A stretch of 19,983 bases of DNA from Nitrolancea sp040255925. GTDB taxonomy: Bacteria; Chloroflexota; Chloroflexia; Thermomicrobiales; Thermomicrobiaceae. The stretch covers positions 1 through 19,983 of the forward strand of contig JBDZVX010000041.1 of NCBI GenBank assembly GCA_040255925.1, read 5' to 3'. The position numbers and the translations under genes are program-made. Below the pieces are notes generated by a model. That model had not been told where the DNA came from and searched no databases. It saw only the letters and a list, made by a program, of their open reading frames with translations. The first letter of the stretch is position 1. The number at the start of each line of letters is the position of its first letter. Shown in pieces: positions 1-6,570 of the stretch.

Positions 1-162
1 GGACTCTCCGCCCGGAGTCCCTACCGGCGAGACGGTACTCATAGCACCAGCAATCGGCTGACCGGTTGCCTGTGGATCAGCCATTCCACAGCCGCTGAGC
101 GCAAGGCTGGAGAGCACAAACAGTGAGACGAAGCCTATCCACGCCTGGCGCACGGTCAGCAT
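1..162 (-). CDS. Lipoprotein, N-terminal part (runs off left edge)
   Basis: The reading frame is open from the ATG at 162 to the window edge, giving the first 54 residues. It starts with a short charged segment (MLTVRQ), then a hydrophobic core, then a lipobox LSGC with the lipidated Cys at residue 25. The following stretch is rich in Gly, Thr, Ser and Pro, as is usual for the linker of a surface lipoprotein. An AGAAGGG tract lies directly before the ATG, tighter than usual for a ribosome binding site. The gene is divergent from the lipoprotein gene at 341 and its signal peptide does not resemble that gene's. The functional domain lies outside the window, so no role can be assigned. Confidence 0.7.
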   Translation of the reverse strand, partial: MLTVRQAWIGFVSLFVLSSLALSGCGMADPQATGQPIAGAMSTVSPVGTPGGES

Positions 163-214
163 CCCTTCTACCGTGATTGACGCTTGATATGGGATAGACG
201 CTGCCGAACCGCCA

Positions 215-236
215 ACCGTTCCGTCGCTGAAACGGT
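215..236. repeat. Short inverted repeat between divergent lipoprotein genes
   Basis: ACCGTT (215-220) and AACGGT (231-236) form a perfect 6-bp inverted repeat with a 10-bp spacer. It sits in the 178-bp space between the two divergent lipoprotein genes, upstream of the candidate promoter at 273. It could be an operator, but arms this short also arise by chance. Confidence 0.25.
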
Positions 237-272
237 CAACCTGTCTTGTAGCCAGAAATACACATTCCTCAC

Positions 273-301
273 TTGAAAATGACCGTGCTTACCTGTACGA
301 T
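273..301 (+). promoter_or_regulatory. Candidate sigma-70 promoter of first lipoprotein gene
   Basis: TTGAAA (273-278) and TACGAT (296-301) are separated by 17 bp, about 40 bp before the GTG start. The right duplicate has TTGAAA and TACGCT with the same spacing. Conservation between the copies partly reflects the duplication itself, so it is only mild support. Confidence 0.45.
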
Positions 302-340
302 ACGACCATCAGATAATTGCCACTTGAGAAGGGATGCCCT

Positions 341-1633
341 GTGCGAGCGATGTGGGTCCGGCTCTGTGCCATTGTCGCCGTGATCGGCATCCTCACTACC
401 GGTTGCGAGACGATTACTCGGCCGATACTAGACAACACAATCGGTGCTGTCATGGGCGATGTAAACCCTCCCGGCGCGAAGGTCTTTCGCGGCTTGGAGC
501 AGACGCTCAATCGGCCAGGTTTCATCTACCATGTCACGATCAAAACCGAACTCGTCACCGGCCCGTTCTCACACACCGGCACGATTCAGAGATGGGTTGA
601 CGCGGAGCACGATGTCGCGCGCGAGGAAGTCTCCATCAGCCTCGCGAATAGCACCACGCAAGAAACGGCTACGGTTATCGCGAACGGCAAGGATTACCGT
701 CGGGAGTTCTCAGGCGAGGTTTCGGCCTGGAAACCAGGTGGTTGCTACGGCGTCTCGGCAGCGATATCGCTCGTCCTCGGCTGCCCCGACTTTACGGTGC
801 AATGGACGACGGTCGAGGCCGGTCAATACGCTGGCAAACCTTCTATTGTGCTGGTCACTAACAGCGCTACCCCAGGCGATGAGCGGTTGACTGTTACCGG
901 CCGGCTCCACCTAGAACCCGATACCTACCTCCCGATCGCGCTCGAACGTGACGGTACCAACAAATACGCCGAGACCATTCAGGACCGGGGCAACTGGATC
1001 TTCACGAATGAGTTCATCCCGGCTGATTCCGTCGCCAACGATTTATTCGACCCAGTCTCAATCGGGTACGTTGAGCGCGATCCCGCCGGCCAGCTTCGCC
1101 AGACTTCTTGGGGCATCCCGGTCTACTGGCTGGGCCAACACGTAGATGGAACCGGCGAACTACCGCCGCTGATCCTCGGACTCGTGGAGGTGCCGATCTA
1201 TCATGGTCCGGGATACAAGTTCAACCTCAACTACCACAGTGACAATGGCCCCTCAGGGCCGCCTGTCGTCGCCATCGAGGGGTGGAGTACGATGGACTGG
1301 AAGGCCAACGACGCCGCGAGAAGATCAAAAAGGCCACCGAGGTGGGATAGCCCGTGCTGGGAGCGAGAAGAACTTGAACTTCTGGGCGGCCGGGCAACGA
1401 TCTACTCCGGGTTCGCCTCAGAGCCGTCTCCCGGCAGGACACCAGATGTAGCATCCAGCGAAATCACCTGCCCGGACCAGCCTCACGATCAGTTCATCGC
1501 GCTGGTCGAGCTTGGACCAACATTTCTCTTCATCGAAGCATCCAGCGAATCCGGCCTAAGCAAGAGTCCTTTCAACAGCCATGAGGGGATGGAAGCGATA
1601 GTGCGAGCCTTACGGCCGCTCAGCGCGTCGTGA
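341..1633 (+). CDS. Putative surface lipoprotein, paralogue A
   Basis: A 430-residue lipoprotein of unknown function. I place the start at GTG 341 because GAGAAGGGA sits 6 bases before it and the product then begins with a compact signal peptide: MRAMWVR, a hydrophobic core, and lipobox LTTGC with Cys at residue 22. A TTG at 317 in the same frame would add eight residues ahead of the signal. The mature N-terminal half has the rhythm of LolA/LppX-like lipid-binding half-barrels (WVDAEHDVAREE, VIANGKDYR, TYLPIALERD), but this is only an impression. The C-terminal part contains SPCWERE, GGRATIYSGF and PHDQFIALVELGPTFLFIEA, a pattern shared with paralogue B. It lies in the left copy of a tandem duplication and probably acts outside the membrane. 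Confidence 0.85.
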   Translation: MRAMWVRLCAIVAVIGILTTGCETITRPILDNTIGAVMGDVNPPGAKVFRGLEQTLNRPGFIYHVTIKTELVTGPFSHTGTIQRWVDAEHDVAREEVSISLANSTTQETATVIANGKDYRREFSGEVSAWKPGGCYGVSAAISLVLGCPDFTVQWTTVEAGQYAGKPSIVLVTNSATPGDERLTVTGRLHLEPDTYLPIALERDGTNKYAETIQDRGNWIFTNEFIPADSVANDLFDPVSIGYVERDPAGQLRQTSWGIPVYWLGQHVDGTGELPPLILGLVEVPIYHGPGYKFNLNYHSDNGPSGPPVVAIEGWSTMDWKANDAARRSKRPPRWDSPCWEREELELLGGRATIYSGFASEPSPGRTPDVASSEITCPDQPHDQFIALVELGPTFLFIEASSESGLSKSPFNSHEGMEAIVRALRPLSAS

Positions 1634-1653
1634 TGGAATCACGGTTGCGGCCC

Positions 1654-1795
1654 TCACCCCCGCAGCGCGTCCGCGATCTCGGCTCGCACGGACGCATCCT
1701 CCTCGCGAACGAGCCGCCGGAGCAAGGCATTGGAGGCAGCGAATTGGTCGATCCGGGCCAAAACCATCGTCAATGGCAAGCCGACGGCGAACCAT
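1654..1795 (-). pseudogene. queG 3'-end remnant between the two lipoprotein genes
   Basis: Read on the minus strand, this segment encodes a tail ending LVREEDASVRAEIADALRG plus stop. The intact queG product ends LVYEEDASVRAEIADALGE, and both tails carry an upstream ARID motif. At DNA level, 1666-1760 matches 3291-3385 at 75 of 95 bases without gaps. The rest of queG is missing. This is what a tandem duplication leaves when one breakpoint lies inside queG. The surrounding open frame has a possible ATG at 1857, but the residues before the matching part do not resemble QueG, so expression as a protein is unlikely. The left limit of homology is approximate. Confidence 0.82.
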
Positions 1796-1859
1796 CCCTG
1801 GCGGCGCTGCTCCCCGTTCTCTGAAAAACGCTGACGCGCACACAGTACACATTTCACAC

Positions 1860-1888
1860 TTGAAAACGACGGTGCTTACCTGTACGCT
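1860..1888 (+). promoter_or_regulatory. Candidate promoter of second lipoprotein gene
   Basis: TTGAAA (1860-1865), a 17-bp spacer and TACGCT (1883-1888) reproduce the arrangement before the first paralogue. The -10 element is poorer than in the left copy (TACGAT), so the two genes may differ in strength. Confidence 0.4.
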
Positions 1889-1927
1889 AGGAACATTAGA
1901 TAATTGCCACTTGAGAAGGGATGCCTT

Positions 1928-3235
1928 GTGCGAGCGATTTGGGTCCGGCTCTGTACCATTGTCGTCGTGATCGGCATCCTCACTACCGGTTGCGGGACAG
2001 CAACCCTACCGGCATCAGAACAAGCCGACACCAACATCGGCGAAACCGGCGTTCCCACGGTTGAGGAGGTCTATCGCGGTCTGGAGCAGACACTCAAGCG
2101 GCCGGGATACGTCTTCCACTCAACGATCGGATCCGAAATGCCGGCTGATCCCTCCTCGGCCTCTGGCACGAATCAGATATGGATTAACGCGGAGCGCGAC
2201 GTCGCGCGTGAGGAAATTTCACCCAGTCCCGCGAACCGCATTTTTATGAAATCGACTTCGATAATCGCGAATGGTAAACAATACCGGCTTGACCCGCACG
2301 GCGAAGTATCGGAATTGGAACCAATACGCTGCCACGGCGCTTCCGCCGTGATATCGCTCGTACTCGGTTGCCCTGGCCCCATCGGACAATGGACCACGAC
2401 AGTCGAGACCGGCAGGTACGATGGCAAACCGACGATAGTCCTGGTCACTAGCGGCACGGTGGAGGGTCCAGATGGACGGGCTAACTCTACCGGCCGACGC
2501 CACCTGGAAACCGATACGTACCTCCCGATCGCGCTCGAACACGACGTCATGGAGGACCACGGCGAGACCAAGACCACAGTGTCGCGCGGGACAGGGGTCT
2601 TCACGAATGAGTTCGTTCCGGCTGATTCCCTTCCCGGCAATTTCTTCGATCCGGCATCGATTGGTTATGTTGAGCACGATCCTGCCGACCAGCTTCGCGC
2701 GACCCATTGGGGAATTCCCGTCTACTGGCTGGACCAACTACTGGATAGAACCGGCGATCTGCCGCCACTGATCCTCGGATCTGTCGAAGTACCCGACTAT
2801 CCTGGACCGGGCTACCAGTTCAACCTCAATTACCACAGCGCCGATGATCCGTACGGGCCACCGGTTCTCACTATCGAGGAGTGGAGTCAGGCCGACTGGG
2901 ACGCCAACGACGCCAAGAACCGAGCAAAAATGCCTCCCAGTTGGGAGAACCCATGCTGGGAGCGAGAGGTAATCGAACTAACGGACGGCCGGGCGACCAT
3001 CTTCTCCGGGTTCACCCTTGAGACGCTTCACGCCCCGGCTCCCGATGGATCATCCAGCGAGGCGGCTTGTCCGAAACAGCCCCACGATCAGTTCATCGCG
3101 CAGGTTGAGTTTGGCCCAACGTTTCTCTTCATCCAAGCGCCGGGCGGACTCGACCAGAACAGGAGCCCATACGACACCCGCGAGGGGATGGAGGCGGCGG
3201 CGAGGGCCCTCCGGCCGTTCAAAGGTGGTTCGTGA
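1928..3235 (+). CDS. Putative surface lipoprotein, paralogue B
   Basis: A 435-residue paralogue of the lipoprotein at 341, with the same GTG start logic (GAGAAGGGA 6 bases upstream) and nearly the same signal peptide ending in lipobox LTTGC. By eye, the mature proteins agree at somewhat over half of positions. Shared blocks include RGLEQTL, VISLVLGCP/AISLVLGCP, WGIPVYWL, LPPLILG, PGPGYQFNLNYHS and QPHDQFIA. The first 30 or so mature residues differ strongly (GTATLPASEQAD against ETITRPILDN). The Cys residues around LGCP, NPCWERE and EAACPKQ recur in both copies and may form disulfides outside the cell. Function is unknown. It is convergent with queG, whose stop lies 43 bp downstream. Confidence 0.87.
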   Translation: MRAIWVRLCTIVVVIGILTTGCGTATLPASEQADTNIGETGVPTVEEVYRGLEQTLKRPGYVFHSTIGSEMPADPSSASGTNQIWINAERDVAREEISPSPANRIFMKSTSIIANGKQYRLDPHGEVSELEPIRCHGASAVISLVLGCPGPIGQWTTTVETGRYDGKPTIVLVTSGTVEGPDGRANSTGRRHLETDTYLPIALEHDVMEDHGETKTTVSRGTGVFTNEFVPADSLPGNFFDPASIGYVEHDPADQLRATHWGIPVYWLDQLLDRTGDLPPLILGSVEVPDYPGPGYQFNLNYHSADDPYGPPVLTIEEWSQADWDANDAKNRAKMPPSWENPCWEREVIELTDGRATIFSGFTLETLHAPAPDGSSSEAACPKQPHDQFIAQVEFGPTFLFIQAPGGLDQNRSPYDTREGMEAAARALRPFKGGS

Positions 3236-3278
3236 TGGCATTCAAGGGACGGGAGTGAGGGCCACCATCTCCACCGTT

Positions 3279-4406
3279 CTACTCCCCCAACGCATCCGCG
3301 ATCTCCGCCCGCACGGATGCATCCTCCTCGTAAACGAGCCGGCTGAGTAGGGTAGCGGACACAGCCGAGTGGTCGATCCTTGCCATTGCCCAGGCGACAT
3401 GTCCGCGGACCAACGGCTCGTCATGGGAAATCAATGCTTCTTCGAGCACGGCCAGGTCGCGCCGCGATCCGGTATTCCCGAGCGCGATCGCCGCGTTCCG
3501 CGCCAGTCCGGTCCGTTTGGTCCGCAGCACCGCCGTCCCGCGGTAGATTTCTCGGAATTCCGGCTCGGTCATTCGCAGCAGCCAGTGGAGCGAAGGGAAC
3601 GCATTCTCGATTCGCGCCGGCCGGAAGGCCTCGTCATCAGCCGGCCTCGCCGCGCCGGTGTACGGGCAGACATCCTGGCAGACATCGCAGCCGAACACCC
3701 AGTTGCCCATCTGGGGCCGTAGCTCGCGCGGTATCGGTCCCCGCAGCTCGATGGTGAGGAACGAGATGCACCGCGGGGTATCGACCGTGTATGGGGCTAC
3801 GAGCGCGCCGGTAGGGCAGGCATCCAGACAACCGGTGCACTGCCCGCAACGGGGCTTCAGCGGTCGATCGACCTCGATCTCGACATCGACGACCAGTTCC
3901 CCGAGCATGACCCAGGAGCCATGACCGGGAACCAAAATCATCGCGTTCTTGCCGTACCAGCCGAGGCCGGAACGCGCCGCCACCGCGCGATCGACGATCC
4001 GGGCCGTATCGACCAGCAACCGGGCGTCGATCGCGTGACCGACCTCCCCCTCCAGACGCTGCTGGAGATCCCGCATCCGCTCCTTCAAGGTCTTGTGATA
4101 GTCGCGGCCCCAGGCATAGCGGGAGATGCGACCTCGCGGCTCGTCGTCATCCGGTGGCTGGATATCGGGCTGCCAGTAGGGAAGACCGACCGCGATGATC
4201 GACCGCCCACCCGCATGCAGGTTGCGCGGATCAGCCGAGAAACGCGCCCGTTCGACGGTGAACCAATCCAAACCGGCGATCCGACCGGCCAAGATATGGG
4301 CTTCAAGCTTTTCGGCCAGCCCGTCAAACGGATCGGCTGTGGTAACGTGGGCCACACTCAGTCCCACCGCCGCCGCCAGTTCACGTACACGTTCACGAGT
4401 CAACAT
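3279..4406 (-). CDS. queG: Epoxyqueuosine reductase QueG
   Basis: QueG reduces epoxyqueuosine to queuosine in the wobble position of GUN-anticodon tRNAs, using cobalamin and two [4Fe-4S] clusters. The sequence shows the 8-iron ferredoxin-like signature: CGQCTGCLDACPTGAL, then CDVCQDVCPYT. Upstream is the family segment LVDTARIVDRAVAARSGLGW, which holds the conserved Asp. The C-terminus (VRGHVAWAMARID, LVYEEDASVRAEIADAL) is HEAT-like. Length is 375 residues with ATG 4406, normal for the family; a TTG at 4412 in frame would add two residues, and neither has a strong ribosome binding site. It follows the cyclase-family gene by 28 bp, probably as an operon. A duplicated copy of its tail lies at 1654-1795. 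Confidence 0.95.
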   Translation of the reverse strand: MLTRERVRELAAAVGLSVAHVTTADPFDGLAEKLEAHILAGRIAGLDWFTVERARFSADPRNLHAGGRSIIAVGLPYWQPDIQPPDDDEPRGRISRYAWGRDYHKTLKERMRDLQQRLEGEVGHAIDARLLVDTARIVDRAVAARSGLGWYGKNAMILVPGHGSWVMLGELVVDVEIEVDRPLKPRCGQCTGCLDACPTGALVAPYTVDTPRCISFLTIELRGPIPRELRPQMGNWVFGCDVCQDVCPYTGAARPADDEAFRPARIENAFPSLHWLLRMTEPEFREIYRGTAVLRTKRTGLARNAAIALGNTGSRRDLAVLEEALISHDEPLVRGHVAWAMARIDHSAVSATLLSRLVYEEDASVRAEIADALGE

Positions 4407-4434
4407 CGTCAAATCTCAACGTTCTTCGCGGCTG

Positions 4435-5100
4435 CTACTCGCTGCCCGGAGCGGCCGGGAGCAGGACCGCGCGACAGGGCGCGCCATCAGCCCCGGCGAT
4501 CTTCAGCGGCAGGCAGAGCAGGGTGTAGGGACCCGCCGCCACGCCTCGCAGGTCCAGCGTTTCCACCGGGATCACTCCCGCTCCTAGGAGGATGTGATGT
4601 GTCTCGGCGTTGGGACTGTCGAACGGCTCAATCGAAAGGTAGTCGATGCCCACGAGCCGGATATCGTGTTCGACAATCCAGCGGGCGGCGTTGGGAGTCA
4701 CCGCGATGAACTCGGACACGAATGTGTCGGGGTGAGTGTTCCAGAGGTCGGAATTTCGGGTCTTCAGGAGCAGGCGGCGGGTACCCGGTGGGATATCGGC
4801 TGCGGCAAGGTCCGCTGCCTCGATCTGGCGATCCAGCGCGGTCAAATCCGCCACCCAGCACGGCCCGATCAGGATGTCGAGCGGAAGTTGATCTTCGCGG
4901 ACGCCGGAAGGAATAAAGTGCCACGGTGCATCTAGATGCGTGCCGGTATGGGTTCCAATTTCGAGCCGGGATACGTTGGCCGGGTCGCCTCGCTCCAGGC
5001 TTGAGGCCAATCCGATACTAATCCGCGGGTCACCGGGCCAGACCGGCAGCGATGGGGAAATCGCTACCGATATATCAATGATCCGATCCCCGGCGGTCAT
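4435..5100 (-). CDS. Cyclase-family metal-dependent hydrolase (KynB-like)
   Basis: A 221-residue member of the putative cyclase family, which includes bacterial kynurenine formamidase. These are metal-dependent amide or ester hydrolases of the cytoplasm. The metal-binding signature HTGTHLDAPWHF is present around residues 50-61, after the typical opening IIDISVAISPSLPVWPGDP. The later motifs IDYLSIEPFDS, ETHHILLGAGVIPVETL and LLCLPLKIAGADGAPCRAVL fit the family throughout. The start ATG at 5100 has AGGAG 8 bases upstream. No other kynurenine-pathway gene is nearby, so the substrate cannot be fixed; the link to queG is only positional. Confidence 0.88.
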   Translation of the reverse strand: MTAGDRIIDISVAISPSLPVWPGDPRISIGLASSLERGDPANVSRLEIGTHTGTHLDAPWHFIPSGVREDQLPLDILIGPCWVADLTALDRQIEAADLAAADIPPGTRRLLLKTRNSDLWNTHPDTFVSEFIAVTPNAARWIVEHDIRLVGIDYLSIEPFDSPNAETHHILLGAGVIPVETLDLRGVAAGPYTLLCLPLKIAGADGAPCRAVLLPAAPGSE

Positions 5101-5160
5101 ATCCGAGACTCCTGACCCACCTTAATTCCCAGGCCACCAACCTCAGCGTCGCACTGGAAC

Positions 5161-5195
5161 CCTCTTCGTCATCCGGAGCATCCTCTTCGTCATCC
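5161..5195. repeat. Short direct repeat, 14 bp twice
   Basis: CCTCTTCGTCATCC occurs at 5161-5174 and again at 5182-5195. The second copy runs into the hairpin repeat that starts at 5189, so the first may be a partial duplication of that element's left end. Confidence 0.6.
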
Positions 5196-5258
5196 TGGAC
5201 GAAGTGAAGGATCTCGAGTTTGACGAGGTATAGATGCTTCGCTCGCGCTCACCATGAC
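5189..5258. repeat. Dispersed intergenic hairpin repeat, copy 1
   Basis: The left arm begins GTCATCCTGG and ends GTGAAGGATCT (5189-5214). The right arm runs from AGATGCTTCGCT to CACCATGAC (5232-5258). The arms are imperfect inverted repeats. The same left arm recurs at 19392 with most positions kept. I recognise the form (GTCATCCTGAGCGAAG-like arm, AGATTCTTCGC-like return arm) as a widespread REP/MITE-like intergenic repeat of many GC-rich bacteria. It fills the space between the ispG stop and the cyclase-family gene. Confidence 0.7.
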
Positions 5259-5301
5259 GGAGTCGTGCTCGGCATGATCGGGATGCGGCCAACCCGGAGA
5301 G

Positions 5302-6420
5302 CTACGAGCCGACCGCTGCGGCCGCCCGTTCAGCCAGGATCGCCTCGATCTCCTCCTTGAGCGCCGGGACGATTTCGTGCTCCTCGACCTTTCGCACGAT
5401 CTTCCCCTGCCGGAAGATGACGCCCTTGCCCCGTCCGGCCGCGACCCCGACATCCGAGTCGCGCGATTCGCCCGGACCGTTCACGACGCAGCCCATGACC
5501 GCGACCTTGATCGGCTCCCGGATCGTCTTCAGGTACTCATCCACCTCGTTCGCCAGCTTGAAGAGATCGACTTCAACCCGGCCACAGGTCGGGCAGGCGA
5601 CCATCGTCGCACCATGCTGCCGGAGCCCGAGGCTCTTCAGAATCTCATACCCAACGAAGACCTCTTCCACCGGGTCGGTCGTCAGGGAAATGCGGATCGT
5701 GTCACCGATTCCCTCGGCCAGCAACGTACCGATTCCAACGGCGGAACGAACCGAACCCGCCTTGGGCGTCCCAGCTTCGGTGACTCCAAGATGTAGCGGA
5801 TAGTCGTTCAGCTTTGCCATCCGCCGGTAGGCTTCGAGCATGATCGGAACCTCGAACGCCTTCAGTGAAATCTTGATGTCTCCGAAATCCAAATCCTCCA
5901 GGATGCGGATATGCCCGATGGCGGTTCGGACCATGTGCTCCGCGATCAATTCAATCTGGGTCGCGCTTCGCTGTGCCATTTCATCCACGAAGGCCATCGT
6001 CATCGGTGGGACTGAGCCGAAGTTCACGCCGATTCGGATTGGAACTCCCCGCTCCTTGGCCTTCTGGACCACCTCCCGGACGTCTTCTGGTTTGCGAATG
6101 TTGCCGGGGTTCAGGCGCAGCCCGTGGATACCGGCGTCGAGCGCCTTGAGCGCAAGGGTGTGTTCAAAGTGAATATCCGCGATCAGCGGTACCGCGGCAT
6201 GAGGCACGATATCGGGCAATGCCGCGGCGGCCACGCGATCCGGAACCGCGATCCGTACGATCTCGCACCCGGCGTCGGCAAGTTCGGCAATCTGCCGGAG
6301 TGTCGCCTTCGCGTCACGAGTATCGGCCGTGGCCATCGACTGGACAACAATCGGCGCGCCTCCACCGATCTGGACATCCCCAACGTGGACCGCACGGGTC
6401 TTTCGACGCGGAGCGACCAT
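5302..6420 (-). CDS. ispG: (E)-4-hydroxy-3-methylbut-2-enyl-diphosphate synthase IspG
   Basis: IspG converts 2-C-methyl-D-erythritol 2,4-cyclodiphosphate to HMBPP, the penultimate step of the MEP isoprenoid pathway, using a [4Fe-4S] cluster. The N-terminal TIM-barrel part shows VVQSMATADTRDAKATLRQI, LIADIHFEHTLAL and GLRLNPGNI. The C-terminal cluster-binding part shows CPTCGR and MGCVVNGPGES. The frame is open to 6477, but ATG 6420 is chosen: AGGAGGAGG lies about 10 bases before it, the family opening RRKTRAVHVGDVQIGG follows, and the 372 residues equal the usual length. It lies 150 bp downstream of rseP on the same strand, the common bacterial order. Confidence 0.97.
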   Translation of the reverse strand: MVAPRRKTRAVHVGDVQIGGGAPIVVQSMATADTRDAKATLRQIAELADAGCEIVRIAVPDRVAAAALPDIVPHAAVPLIADIHFEHTLALKALDAGIHGLRLNPGNIRKPEDVREVVQKAKERGVPIRIGVNFGSVPPMTMAFVDEMAQRSATQIELIAEHMVRTAIGHIRILEDLDFGDIKISLKAFEVPIMLEAYRRMAKLNDYPLHLGVTEAGTPKAGSVRSAVGIGTLLAEGIGDTIRISLTTDPVEEVFVGYEILKSLGLRQHGATMVACPTCGRVEVDLFKLANEVDEYLKTIREPIKVAVMGCVVNGPGESRDSDVGVAAGRGKGVIFRQGKIVRKVEEHEIVPALKEEIEAILAERAAAAVGS

Positions 6421-6481
6421 CTCCCGCGTACCTCCTCCTCTTCCCATTGCTTCGCTATCCCAGACTCCCCGGCACACGTTT

Positions 6482-6520
6482 CCTCTCCCGGCATTGGAAG
6501 AGGGGGTGGAGGGGTGAGGA
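6482..6520. repeat. Intergenic repeat fragment (CCTCTCCC type)
   Basis: CCTCTCCCGG, a short loop and GGAAGAGG form an imperfect hairpin (6482-6503), followed by GGGTGGAGGGGTGAGG. I recognise this as the form of a common intergenic repeat in Chloroflexota and other GC-rich genomes, with a CCTCTCCC hairpin and a GGGGGTGAGG tail. Only one copy is in the window, so the family assignment is from memory. Confidence 0.45.
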
Positions 6521-6525
6521 ATGAT

Positions 6526-6552
6526 CTGCCGGGATACCGCACCTCCCGGCAG
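6526..6552 (-). terminator. Hairpin after rseP, possible weak terminator
   Basis: CTGCCGGG (6526-6533) pairs perfectly with CCCGGCAG (6545-6552), an 8-bp stem with an 11-base loop. It lies 18 bp after the rseP stop, in the rseP-ispG spacer. On the rseP strand it is followed by ATCATTCC and not a T run, so it may slow or process the transcript without ending it. Confidence 0.4.
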
Positions 6553-6570
6553 TTAATCTACACCACCCGG

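Larger units (their letters stand above)
259..1795 (+). repeat. Tandem duplication unit, left copy
   Basis: This unit matches 1846 to about 3420 in the same orientation. It contains, in order, a promoter and leader, a lipoprotein gene and the 3' end of queG on the opposite strand. The first 140 bases from 271 align without gaps to the right copy from 1858, with 11 mismatches counted by hand. The queG tails at 1666-1760 and 3291-3385 share 75 of 95 bases without gaps. The right boundary is approximate: similarity is clear to about 1760 and only suggestive to about 1795. Confidence 0.8.
1846..3420 (+). repeat. Tandem duplication unit, right copy
   Basis: This is the partner of 259-1795. Ungapped similarity starts at about 1846 (TACACATT, as at 259), runs through the promoter, leader and signal peptide, continues at protein level through the whole lipoprotein, and ends inside the 3' part of queG. 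The right limit is approximate because queG continues without a visible seam. The repeat period is about 1.59 kb. Confidence 0.8.

Noticed and set aside
1654..1857. Possible 67-codon protein from the queG remnant
   Set aside because: The part matching QueG covers only its C-terminal tail, the upstream residues have no resemblance to QueG, and there is no clear ribosome binding site; it is better read as a duplication scar.
6421..6477. Longer IspG start at 6477
   Set aside because: The extra residues are not family-like, and the AGGAGGAGG before 6420 gives the usual 372-residue protein.
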